Of a DNA stretch of 64,000 nucleotides, positions 22,601-31,444 are shown one piece after another. Source of the DNA: Metridium senile. Taxonomy: Eukaryota > Cnidaria > Anthozoa > Actiniaria > Metridiidae. How positions within the stretch are numbered: the first letter of the stretch is position 1; the number at the start of each line of letters is the position of its first letter. Below the pieces are notes generated by a model that did no database searches, was not told the origin of the DNA, and saw only the letters and a program-made list of their open reading frames with translations. Made by a program: the position numbers and the translations under genes. The stretch spans positions 5,067,306 through 5,131,305 of the forward strand of contig OX459104.1 of assembly GCA_949775045.1 (NCBI GenBank). The letters run 5' to 3'.

Positions 22601-25130
22601 GTAGTGATGACAATTCTGATGGTGGTCATGGATGTTTATGATTGCAATATTAGTGATGAAGATGGTGATAGTGGTGATGATGATTATGGTGCTGATTGTA
22701 GTGATGACAATGGTGTGTATGATTGCTCTTTTCATGCAGATAATGATGTTAATGATATTGATGAGAGTGACAGTGATGGTCATAATGATATGATGATGAT
22801 AATATTGATGGTAAATGATGAAGACCATAAGTAGTGACAATGACAATTAATTACGATGGTTATGATAATATAATGATAAGGATGATGATAGTAGTGATGA
22901 GGATGATATAATGATGATGATGATAAGGATGTATGATGAGGATGATAATAAGGATAATGTTATTATGAGATTTTAGGATTTGATACAATAACATTCTGGT
23001 CATTAGTGACTATGTGATATATATGTGACTATAAATGTGATTGAATGCTAGATCAAGTGTGAATAGACCTCTTTACCTCCGTATGGAAATTGCCCATTTC
23101 AGACCACGTGTCATCCCCTTGAGAATTGTTCTTTTATGATGAATGTGTTATGTCATTTACATGTGAAAGAAACAATTCCCAAGGGTAGCATCAAGTGATC
23201 TGAAATGGGACAACAAACAAGGAAGGTAAAGAGGTCTATTGATCATGAGTCAGATTTGTTTAAACTTTCTAGTTCTTCTATCTACATGTACTTTAGATTG
23301 CTTACCACAGAGAAAGGCACTGCACAAAAGAGAAGATTAAATGCCCACTTGAGTTTCTTGGTTGCAAGGAAGAGGTAGCAGAATATTTTCAAACATTAAA
23401 TACTGTATCCTGATTCACTTCCCTGCACCATCTATAAAGGTGGTTGGCCCTTTTTGAAGTGAGACAAATGTTGAGCTTGTAATGATAGAAACCTTTTAAC
23501 ACCATGCAGTTTGATTATGCACGTGTCTCTATCATTGCTGGTCATTTTTTTCACTTTGATGTACGGCTACCTGATTGTACCTCTGGGGCCAGTTGTACGA
23601 AGGGTGGATAAGGTTATCCAGAGAACTGCCAATGCCTGTCAAAGACTAAGCAAGAACCCTAAAAGGACCCTAAAAGACACGCACAGGGAATATTTTCAAC
23701 CCTTAAAGGAGCGCCGATCACCCTACCACTTGGGCAAATTCATTTATAATATGGATTTCAATATTTTTTGGCATATAATTGAGTATCCTAAGTTTTAGTG
23801 CCTTACTTTCGCTTTAAAACAGCTCAGCTAATTTCAATTGGAATTATTTTATAAAATGCTTTACATGTTTCTAAGATTTAAGATTTTTACAAACATCGCT
23901 ATTATTGGCAAATGTGCACAAAATCGCTTACCACAGAGAAAGGCACTGCACAAAAGAGAAGATTAAATGCCCACTTGAGTTTCTTGGTTGCAATGAAGAG
24001 GTAGCAGAATATTTTCAAACATTAAATACTGTATCCTGATTCACTTCCCTGCACCATCTATAAAGGTGGTTGGCCCTTTTTGAAGTGAGACAAATGTTGA
24101 GCTTGTAATGATTGAAACCTTTTAACACCATGCAGTTTGATTATGCACGTGTCTCTATCATTGCTGGTCATTTTTTTCACTTTGATGTACGGCTACCTGA
24201 TTGTACCTCTGGGGCCAGTTGTACGAAGGGTGGATAAGGTTATCCGCGGATAAAAGTTATCCACTACATAGGTTTTTTTATAGAATTTATCCGCTGGATA
24301 AGGATTTATCCGGTGGATAGCGCTATTCACCCTTCGTACAACTGGCCCCTTATTTTCCGTTTTGTTTCAGTTTAGTTTAGTTTATTTGCTCTCTTTGAAT
24401 ATTACAATTTATGCATAGAATAAGTAATACTAAAATGATTTACAGTTTTGATTTACAGTTTGGTTTTAATATAAGAAGAGCCTGGGGGCTAAATTAACTG
24501 TTAGGTTTTCCAGCTAGCCCCCAGCGTTTCCCATGTAAACTCTGTAATTAATCTTTGTCGTAAGCGAACACTGTCGTAAGCGACCATCCAGATTCATTAA
24601 ATGGTTAACTTTTGGGGGGAAAAATAACTAAAACATCTTTAGAGATACAGTTGCTTGTGGCGGGAATCGAACTTAAGTTACACTCAGGGCCAGCGCTCTC
24701 ACCGCTGGGCCACTCATGCTACCCTCCCATAAATTATATTCATTTATTTATCCACTCACCCATCCATTCATTCATTCACCCACCCACCCACCCATTCATC
24801 TATTCATTCATTCACCCATTCATCTATTCATTCATTCACCCATTCATCTATTCATTCATTCACCCATTCATCTATTCATTCATTCATTCATTCATTCATT
24901 CATTCATTTATTTATTTATTTATTTATTTATTTATTTTCAGAACTTCATTCCAGGAATCAACAAACACCTTGCAGACAATATCACAAGTCACATGTTTGA
25001 TCTTGCCAAAGCCTTCAAAACCCTACAGCTAGAAAACCAAGCGATGAGGGAGAAAATCGCACGCGGTAGTGGATATGTTTCTAAAGATCGTCATTATGAT
25101 GGTGGACCTGACCATGACTACTACTCTTAA
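13525..25130 (+). CDS. TRAF6-like signalling adaptor lacking the MATH domain, six exons
   Basis: Joining 13525-13688, 16494-16545, 19269-19376, 22170-22241, 23297-23374 and 24942-25130 gives an open 220-residue protein; every junction has GT/AG and keeps frame. Residues 26-64 form a RING (Cys26, Cys29, Cys41, His43, Cys46, Cys49, Cys61, Asp64) with the CPVD ending typical of TRAF6. YPDNFAKRE at 74-82 is also TRAF6-like. TRAF zinc fingers follow (Cys90/Cys98/His110/Cys114; Cys121/Cys124/His136/Cys141; Cys148/Cys155/His167/His175), then a short helical stretch at 176-199 and a tail ending DHDYYS. In the TRAF family the RING acts as a ubiquitin ligase with Ubc13-type E2s, and MATH binds receptors. 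MATH is absent here because a stop follows the tail. It could be a truncated paralogue, or a longer isoform could use an exon I did not find. Confidence 0.85.
13689..16493 (+). other. TRAF6-like intron 1
   Basis: Contains one TTGGGCTTCCTGTGG motif (14000-14014), a GGGGGAGGGGGTGAGGG run, a TACT microsatellite near 14900 and the TTA-flanked MITE at 15083-15654. No other exon is recognisable. Confidence 0.8.
15083..15654. mobile_element. PIF/Harbinger-like inverted-repeat element
   Basis: Inverted ends of about 45 bases: AGGCCGATTTACACGGCACG on the left and its complement on the right. Both are flanked by TTA (15080-15082 and 15655-15657), the target site of PIF/Harbinger elements. A lysine-rich frame at 15315-15521 is inside; it could be a remnant of the Myb-like gene of such elements, but I cannot confirm that. 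Confidence 0.75.
16494..16545 (+). CDS. TRAF6-like exon 2 (end of RING)
   Basis: Encodes the last base of the split Arg codon and [17 protein letters not shown], giving RING ligands Cys61 and Asp64. Acceptor TTATACAG, donor GTAAGT. Confidence 0.88.
16941..17115. mobile_element. TA-flanked MITE delta, copy 1
   Basis: Inverted ends TACACCTAATTGCAAGAATG and its complement, with TA at both tips as for Tc1/mariner-like elements. Copies at 17851-18020 and 45391-45564. Confidence 0.7.
17461..17726. mobile_element. hAT-like MITE (CAGGGTTCGTAC ends)
   Basis: Begins CAGGGTTCGTAC and ends GTACGAACCCTG; the interior repeats GGAAAGTCATGGAA. It is flanked by ACTCA and ATTCA, and the neighbouring duplicate at 18361 shows the uninserted ATTCA site. 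A second, right-clipped copy is at 37244-37498. CAGGG tips suggest hAT, but the 5-base target duplication is short for that group. Confidence 0.75.
17851..18020. mobile_element. TA-flanked MITE delta, copy 2
   Basis: Counterpart of 16941-17115 inside the second unit of the intron-2 tandem duplication. Confidence 0.7.
19269..19376 (+). CDS. TRAF6-like exon 3 (first zinc finger)
   Basis: Encodes residues 73-108, from [10 protein letters not shown] to GTLNDLE, with Cys90 and Cys98. Acceptor TCTATTAG, donor GTATGA; both ends are in phase 0. Confidence 0.88.
19792..20049. mobile_element. MITE with GTGAAATATCACC ends
   Basis: Left arm GTGAAATATCACCAAAGCTA and right arm in inverse order are complementary over about 60 bases, including ACTAGTTGTTAGTTAGTAAC. 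Confidence 0.75.
21440..21715. mobile_element. MITE gamma relative (TACAGCTATTTC type)
   Basis: The right end reads TTTTTTGAAATAGCTGTA; the left end is degraded. Inner arms contain ACTGAATAGTGCATTGCAAG and the inverse. Closest relative: 45563-45770. Confidence 0.6.
22170..22241 (+). CDS. TRAF6-like exon 4
   Basis: Encodes [20 protein letters not shown] and on to residue 132, with His110/Cys114 and Cys121/Cys124. Acceptor ACTTTCAG, donor GTAATT; phase 0 at both ends. Confidence 0.88.
22242..23296 (+). repeat. TRAF6-like intron 4 with GAT-rich minisatellite
   Basis: From 22250 to about 22750 a unit of about 110 bases (with TATGGTGCTGATTGTAGTGA and GGATGTTTATGATTGCAATA) repeats four to five times, followed by irregular GATGAT. 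The acidic frames here are a product of the GAT repeat. A MITE follows at 23062-23240. Confidence 0.8.
23062..23240. mobile_element. MITE with AATAGACCTCTTTACC ends
   Basis: Left AATAGACCTCTTTACCTCC and right GGTAAAGAGGTCTATT are inverted, with further inner pairing (GAAATTGCCCATTTCAGA with TCTGAAATGGG). Confidence 0.75.
23297..23374 (+). CDS. TRAF6-like exon 5
   Basis: Encodes residues 133-158, [20 protein letters not shown] and on to GCKEE, carrying His136, Cys141, Cys148 and Cys155. Acceptor TACTTTAG; the donor GTAGCA is weaker than the others. A damaged copy lies at 23929-24000. Confidence 0.85.
23585..23619. mobile_element. Half of a GGGGCCAGTTGTACG MITE
   Basis: Only the left arm of the element complete at 24211-24349 is present. 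It breaks after GGTTATCC and joins sequence that elsewhere (25274) lies beyond exon 6. Confidence 0.75.
23929..24000 (+). pseudogene. Duplicated exon 5 without a splice acceptor
   Basis: Matches exon 5 from CGCTTACCAC onward with a Lys-to-Asn change near the end (GCAATGAAGAG). The upstream AG acceptor is missing because the duplication breakpoint lies in the exon. Using the inner AG of CCACAG would shift the frame and reach TAA after nine codons, so inclusion would truncate the protein. Confidence 0.75.
24211..24349. mobile_element. MITE with GGGGCCAGTTGTACG ends
   Basis: Perfect inverted ends GGGGCCAGTTGTACGAAGGG and CCCTTCGTACAACTGGCCCC enclose a TTATCC/GGATAA-rich hairpin. Confidence 0.85.
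24656..24722 (-). repeat. tRNA-like (SINE-type) fragment
   Basis: Read on the minus strand, it contains GGCCCAGCGGTGAGAGCGC (A-box-like) and GTTCGATTCCCGCCAC (B-box-like). The spacing fits a tRNA-derived SINE head, but the anticodon arm does not fold well. Confidence 0.5.
24720..24940. repeat. CATT/CACC microsatellite
   Basis: Runs of ATTCATTC, CACCCATT and TTTATTTA lead straight into the acceptor of exon 6. The long open frame upstream of exon 6 comes from this repeat and is not coding. Confidence 0.9.
24942..25130 (+). CDS. TRAF6-like exon 6 (last zinc finger, coiled coil, stop)
   Basis: Encodes residues 159-220. [12 protein letters not shown] (His167, His175) matches the closing zinc-finger pattern of TRAF6, followed by a short heptad-like helix ([20 protein letters not shown]) and TAA. 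MATH would normally follow this helix. Confidence 0.87.
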   Translation, partial: NFIPGINKHLADNITSHMFDLAKAFKTLQLENQAMREKIARGSGYVSKDRHYDGGPDHDYYS

Positions 25131-25917
25131 GTGAAAGAGTGCTAGTAGTTGAGAACAGACAGAATGATCGTTGTCAGGGGAATGTTCGTAGTGCCAGGGG
25201 GTACTCCCTTTGTCCAAGTGGTAGGGTTGATCGGCGGTCGAATTCACAAATGACCCCTAGGTATGCATAAATTAAGAGAACTGCCAATGCCTGTCAAAGA
25301 CTAAGCAAGAACCCTAAAAGGACCCTAAAAGACACGCACAGGGAATATTTTCAACCCTTAAAGGAGCGCCGATCACCCCTTCCACTTGGGCAAATTCATT
25401 TATAATATGGCTTTAAATATTTGTTTGGCATATAATTCAGTGAGTATATCCTATGTTTTAATGCCTTACTTTCACTTTAAAACAGCTCAGCTAATTTCTA
25501 TTGGAATTTTTTTATAAGATGCTTTACATGTTTCTAAGATTTAAGATTTTTACAAACATCGCTATTATTTGTGCACAAAATACTTTGTTAGCTTATAATA
25601 AAGTGCACATCCTGAGCTTTAGTGCGTTATTTTCGCTTTAAAACAGCTCAGCGAATGCAAATCGTCTATAAGGTAAATTTAGATGTTTCTAAGCCTTAAA
25701 ATTTTTGCTAACATTGCTTTTACATGAATTAATATTGGTAAAATAATCAAAAAATCGAAAATATTTTTGCACATCCTGGAGTGAGTTCTAGTGCCTTATT
25801 TTCGTTTTTAAAAAACTAGCGAGTAAACTAGTATAGGCTGCGTCGGTGTTTGATATAAACGATACTGTAATAAAATGAAATTTGTAACACCGTAAAAATG
25901 TTGACTTAACTTTACTG
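25131..25917 (+). other. TRAF6-like 3' UTR and flank
   Basis: An AATAAA polyadenylation signal candidate is at 25597-25602. The block 25274-25580 is the partner of 23620-23928. Three related segments with AAAACAGCTCAGC and TTTCGCTTTAAAA follow each other (25450, 25630, 25800). Confidence 0.5.
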
Positions 25918-26457
25918 ACGTTTCATATCATTATCATATCATTAGTATATCATCATATCATTAGTATATCATTATCATATCATTATAATATAATTAGTAT
26001 ATCATTGTCATATCATTAGCATACCATTAGTATATCATCATATTAGTATATCATTATCATATCATTAGTATATCATTATCATATCATTAGTATCGTTATA
26101 TCATTAGTACATCATTATCATATCATTAGTATATCATTATATCATTATCATATTGGTATATCATTATCATTATCATATCATTATCATATCATTATCATCA
26201 TTATCATATCATATCATTATCATATCATTATCATATCATTATCATATCATTAGTATATCATTATTATATCATTATCATATCATTATCATATCATTATCAT
26301 CATTATCATCATTATCATATCATATCATTATCATATCATTATCATATCATTATCATATCATTATCATATCATTATCATATCATTAGTATATCATCATATC
26401 ATTAGTATATTATTATCATATCATTAGTATATCATTATCATATCATTATCATATCAT
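25918..26457. repeat. ATCATT/AGTATATC satellite, part 1
   Basis: Irregular tandem repeat of TATCATTATCA and TATCATTAGTA words. It resumes at 31411-31444 after the inserted element; a related array is at 42917-43390. Confidence 0.95.
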
Positions 26458-26675
26458 CAGTCCGGGAAGGTAGTCAAATTTGCGCACCTTGCTACGTCAC
26501 AGCTTGACGGCGCGAGTGTCCTGTGGTGCAAATTTACATTCGTAAAGTTTACGAGCCGAAAACTCTATCCCTTTTTAGAGTTTTTATCTAGAAAACCATG
26601 TAAACTTGTAGCGAGAAAGTGTATTTATTCGAATGCAACGTGTGATGTTACAAGACCTTCGCGAAGATCACGAAA

Positions 26676-26730
26676 ATGAAAAGTTTATTATCGAATGTGC
26701 TTCAAGACGAACCTGCGAAAACTCCAAAAG
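26676..26730 (+). CDS. Possible first exon of a small element-borne gene
   Basis: ATG frame MKSLLSNVLQDEPAKTPK followed by a GTAATA donor. It joins in phase to 30442-30491 (acceptor TTCTTTAG), which reads LRRKTTQKRRSCFNK and stops. The joined product would be only 34 residues, basic at its C end. It may be the two outer exons of a deleted transposon gene, or chance. Confidence 0.25.
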
Positions 26731-27580
26731 GTAATATATTTGTGTTGTTTTCATATTGTTCGGAAATTTCTTAGGCCTCCAGGAAAATCTGGTAGAAACT
26801 AGAGATATCATAGTTTATGTTGTATGTAGTCGCTTTTGTGGGCATGTCGTATTTTTTGTGGGCAAGATGTTTGTATTCAAGCAAACCGGTATTAGAGACA
26901 TGACACTTCCCTGCATGGTATGTCAGACCAGTACATATCAAAACTGTACTCTCAATCGTCGACGATTAACCGTTTGATGATATAGTGGAGTTATTTGCCG
27001 TCGTGAAACAAAGTTGAATATCTATTTTGATAGTAAGAACTTATTAATATAGTAGATATATAAGTTAGTTAGATGAAAATTAAACAATGGATTCGAATAG
27101 CAATTGCAGTGTATATGAGTGATTACAAAAACCTAGCAAAAACCCGAGGAATTACATATTGTTAACTGAATGTCAGTGAGGAAGAGTTGGATGATCACAA
27201 AAGAAAACAAATCCTCAACTAATTGCAAGGTTTTTATTTTTGCAATCACTGATACTAATATATAATATACATATGACACTAATATTATCACAAACATTAA
27301 AGTATTATTGACAAAAATACTGGTGTAGTTTAGTGCACTTGATTGGTTGTAGACAATAATATGTGTAGCAATTTCAGAAATTGTACCCGGCAGGCACAAA
27401 TGTATTAATTTATCAATTTGCAAATTATAATTATATAACCACTGATGCATGGATACTCCGGCTAATGAATACCATATACTTATACCAGCTAACACCTATA
27501 ACTCTAATAGAAACAACTGAGTTATAGTGCATATTAACTAGTTATGTACTTCTGGTTATACTAGTATACTTGGTTCATGT

Positions 27581-28112
27581 CTAATTGGAAAATTAAACGA
27601 GACTTACCTGTAAGTTGAAGTTTGATTGGAATTCTATCACATGACGGAGGCAAGAGATTACATGAGATAGCACAGCGCATGCGTCAAGTCATTCTTTAAA
27701 GGATTTGGTTGTGGCAGAAATATACACATTGTAAACGCATTCCAGGTTGACACTTGGTAAAATGCGCGCGTATTCAAGAACATCTATATTATTGATTCCA
27801 TGGATATTAAAAGACACTACTATAAGATCAATTAGACACTGACATTGACATGTGCAGCATGAACACATGATTTTGAATAACCTTCAAGATGGAAATTATC
27901 CAATGTTCAGATTATAAAATTATAAGTTTATCTGCTGATACACACCCTTTAGTGCAGGTATTCATTACATGCTTCTAGGCTTGCTTATGTACGTTGTACT
28001 AGGGAGGGTCAATGCAATGATTGGGTGGGCATGTAATCTCTTGCCTCCGTCATGTGATAGAATTCCAATCAAACTTCAACTTACAGGTAAGTCTCGTTTA
28101 ATTTTCCAATTC
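27581..28112. repeat. Long perfect inverted repeat (about 82-base arms)
   Basis: The left arm (27581-27666), with AATTGGAAAATTAAACGAGA, is complementary to the right arm at 28030-28112. Each arm includes TTCTATCACATGACGGAGGC or its inverse. Confidence 0.85.
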
Positions 28113-29803
28113 TATCACATGACTGGAGGCTTCGAGATTCCATGAGATTTCAAAGCTTCTGTCACAACCAATATTAATTCCAGACAACATGGAATGCAAT
28201 ATGACATCAGTATAACAACTAATAAGTTTGGTATCAAATCATAAGATCATTAATAATTTATTAATATTAATGTCTGTAGTATTGCCTTCAGGCAAAATAC
28301 TATGTACTTGGACATAGATTAACAATTGTTGCAGATTTCTGAACTTACTTAATTGTACCATACAGTACAGCATTCTGTAGAATGTTTGAAAATTCTCTCA
28401 TAAATCCATATAGTAGATTTTTATAAATCCTTCAAAATCTTGTTTCCACATTGTATTGCAATAATAGTTTTATATGCTAGAATGTTTGAATTTCCCAATT
28501 ATTACCATTACATTAGCATATTTAATGTTACAGTATTGTACATTTCAGAAGTATATAGAAAGAAAAATGTTGTTTTTGACTTCAGCTGCAAAACAGCTTT
28601 AGTACAGTACAGAGTGTCAGCTGCGATGTACCCATCCAGCTTCCTTTAACATATATATTGACAATCTTTATATGGTATCTCCTGAAACCTCTTTAGTTTG
28701 GTCTCTTTCCCTCTCTATGATAGTTTCTGACCCAGCAATGTGTCATTTTAGGGTTGTAAATTATGACAGGCTGTGTATCATTTTAGGATTGTTAATCAAG
28801 GCTGTGTAAATAATATATAACTTAATACCAGTAACAATGGTAGTAGTAACTGCAAAACTGTAATGTTAAAGATTTTCTTGTCAATGGTTAATTTTGCTAT
28901 TAAAATGAGCAATACCATTTGTGGCTGTGCCATAAAACTGACATTACCTTGATTTGCAATTGATAATGTTTATATTATCAATAGGAGGAAGTGATTTGAA
29001 TTCAAGAAGATTTAAATATGCAGTATTTATTCCAGCTTGAGTCAGCAAGCCTTGATATTGAATATATCATCAATGTTGTATTGATCATTCTTAATTGGTT
29101 GGAACCTAGGAGTAGATATATAATATTGTCATAATAGGATGGTAAATCTGTCCTTGGCTTCCTCTTGCATCATTCCTCTACACACCTATAGGTGTAAGGT
29201 TATTTGAAAGGTGGAAAGTATACAAATTTAATATCACCTATAATTATCAATCTATATCAAGATTGGGTCACCCAATGTACACATTGACTTTCATAAACAA
29301 TACACTTTCAGTTTATACTCATATAAAGGATCATGTGATTAGTTGTTTGCCTCTAGCATGACAAATTATGATAGTATGTTCATAACACATTGTGAAATAA
29401 TTATATTCAAATATTGAAGGTTTCAATCCTGGCTATGTGAACTACTAGACCCCAAATGTTGTTAAGTCGGCTTTTTAAAAAGAACGGTATATTTTTGTTG
29501 TAGTTCTTTCTTAAAAGAACCTACAACTCGCTCAACCCTCTTCTTCCCGGGTCGCTCAAGAGCACAGTCGCTCATATTGATGAAGTCCCTACGAGGGCCA
29601 ACATATTTCACTTTGGTCATCAACTACGTTGATACCACTTGGATTTTGTAGGTAGGTCTAACCACGTTAGCCTAATCCAAGATAATATTCTGTAGAATAA
29701 CTTTTTGACAACTTCACGCATCGGGCGCGAACGTGCAATGACTTGACGCATGCGCTGTGCTATCTCATGGAATCTCGAAGCCTCCAGTCATGTGATAGAA
29801 TGC
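27637..29803. mobile_element. Nested element with ends shared by the inner hairpin
   Basis: The left ATTCTATCACATGACGGAGG arm and a right arm at 29733-29803 pair over about 60 bases, through GCACAGCGCATGCGTCAAGT. A third arm lies in the middle at 28105-28160. The three-armed layout suggests one element inserted into or recombined with its relative. Confidence 0.6.
29462..29620 (-). CDS. Small basic open frame, unknown
   Basis: A 52-residue frame, MTKVKYVGPRRDFINMSDCA onward, rich in Lys and Arg and ending LFKKPT. It lies within the nested element. I do not recognise it; it could be one exon of a transposon protein. Confidence 0.25.
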   Translation of the reverse strand: MTKVKYVGPRRDFINMSDCALERPGKKRVERVVGSFKKELQQKYTVLFKKPT

Positions 29804-29863
29804 TAGCCCAAATGGATATGCATACATAGCTATATACATACATGTAACGGTATATGATTACAG

Positions 29864-29894
<31 letters not shown>

Positions 29895-30441
29895 AGGCAT
29901 ACAAATAGCTATTTTCCTCTTTTCAATATACTTATAAATTTTCAATTGCCAGCCCCCCAATTTTCAATATGCTCTCGGGTCCCTACTATTACTAAGTAAC
30001 TGTGCTCCCACAATTACTAGAGTGATCTAGTAAAACCTTGTCAAATGCAAAACTATTGATAGTATAAAATAGGTAAAATCACTCGACCATTAATGATGTC
30101 AGCACTACAGTATCAGTAGTACCAGTAGTAGACAGTCTCAATTACTCAGAATTAATTCAACATGAACAATCAAGTTTGCTAGAACAAACAATTTTTTCAA
30201 TTTGCACCAAAACTATTACTATAAATATGTTTGTGAACAGAGTATTATTATAAAACTGAACTTGAAATTGATTTGGGAATAAGAGTTGATAACTGTTTGA
30301 CATTAGAGTAAATATTTTCTATAGTGTACTATCAAATATATTTCTAAATACTCAACACAATTGTAAATATTTTATTTACTTAATCCAAACATATATAGCT
30401 TTAACTATGTGATTCAAATAAAGTGTTTTCTTCTTCTTTAG

Positions 30442-30491
30442 ATTTGAGAAGAAAGACAACACAGAAAAGAAGATCATGCTTCAATAAATAG
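30442..30491 (+). CDS. Possible last exon of the same small gene
   Basis: Preceded by a pyrimidine-rich TTCTTCTTCTTTAG acceptor. Encodes a lysine/arginine-rich end and TAG. See 26676-26730. Confidence 0.25.
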
Positions 30492-30510
30492 ATGTTATTA
30501 CTTCAGTAAC

Positions 30511-30637
30511 AGAGTGGTTTTCATAAACACATACTGTGAAACAACATTTAGTCATAAAAAGTTGCAATTGAAAACAAAACAATTAGAAAGTGATATGAAC
30601 AAAAAGTGTTTCACAGGTTTATGAAAACCACTTATTA
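30511..30637. repeat. Short inverted pair
   Basis: AGTGGTTTTCATAAAC and GTTTATGAAAACCACT enclose about 95 bases; MITE-like. Confidence 0.6.
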
Positions 30638-31410
30638 ATTCTACGTTTCCAAGTTTCTATTTTATTATAACAAATACATTATACATGTAACAAGCACATG
30701 ATGAATAAAAATGTTCAAATGTCTTCTTAATTTATAATCTTCAGTAATTAGTTGTTTCAATTGCAATTAATCCAAGCAATAACCAAAGGTCCACATTATT
30801 TCTAATCACTTGGAGTTTATAAAAGATTAGTGGACACATGTAATACATTTAATTTCAAAGGTTCTTAACAAATGACATTAATAAAAGTTCGAATTGTCGG
30901 TACAACCACAACATTCTGTAGTGTATAAAGTTCATTGATTTGAACACTTTTGAACCAACTGTCAAAATTACTCGACATTTTTGATAAGAGATTACCTTAG
31001 TCAGATACGTTTCGAAGGTATCTTTGCGAAATAAACTATTCCCTTTCTTTGATAAAGGTATTTTTCAATCGAATCACAGTCTTCACAAACTTGAAGGATT
31101 TTTGTCGAATAGGAAAATGACATAAAAGTAGCCTTTAGTCTGGATAATTTCCAGCAACGCACATTGTTAACATCTCCGAGGATTCCTTGATGTCAATTCA
31201 TGACTACAGTTGTGTTTTAGCTAATTTTCGACAGAGAAATATGACTCAAAACTCTTCGAATCGCCACTGCCTTGAACGACTCTCGTGTCCGCCATTTTGT
31301 TCTAGAACCATAGTTACTATGGCGACAAGGAACTTGCAATCTTATTGGTCGAGCACTTGTTTACATCGTGACGTAGCAAGGTGCGCAAATTTGACTACTT
31401 TCCCGGACTG

Positions 31411-31444
31411 ATCATTATCATATCATTATCATATCATTAGTATA
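31411..31444. repeat. ATCATT satellite, part 2
   Basis: Continues the array of 25918-26457 after the inserted element. Confidence 0.9.

Larger units (their letters stand above)
26458..31410. mobile_element. 4.95-kb inverted-repeat element inside the satellite
   Basis: Inverted ends of about 43 bases, CAGTCCGGGAAGGTAGTCAA on the left and the complement on the right, with the satellite on both sides and ATCAT next to each tip. No transposase-length frame is present, so it is non-autonomous. It carries possible small exons (26676-26730 and 30442-30491), a nested inverted-repeat structure (27581-29803) and a CTA microsatellite at 29867-29895. Confidence 0.75.

Noticed and set aside
22246..22846. 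Overlapping Asp-rich and Ile/Met-rich frames on both strands
   Set aside because: They are translations of the GAT minisatellite in TRAF intron 4 and have no constraint visible beyond the repeat.
24612..24941. A long open frame leading into TRAF exon 6, which would add about 110 residues upstream
   Set aside because: It consists of PFIHS-type repeats from the CATT/CACC microsatellite and a tRNA-like fragment. A good acceptor (TTATTTTCAG) separates it from the real exon.
26153..26386. A 77-residue frame of HIIIISLS repeats
   Set aside because: Direct translation of the ATCATT satellite.
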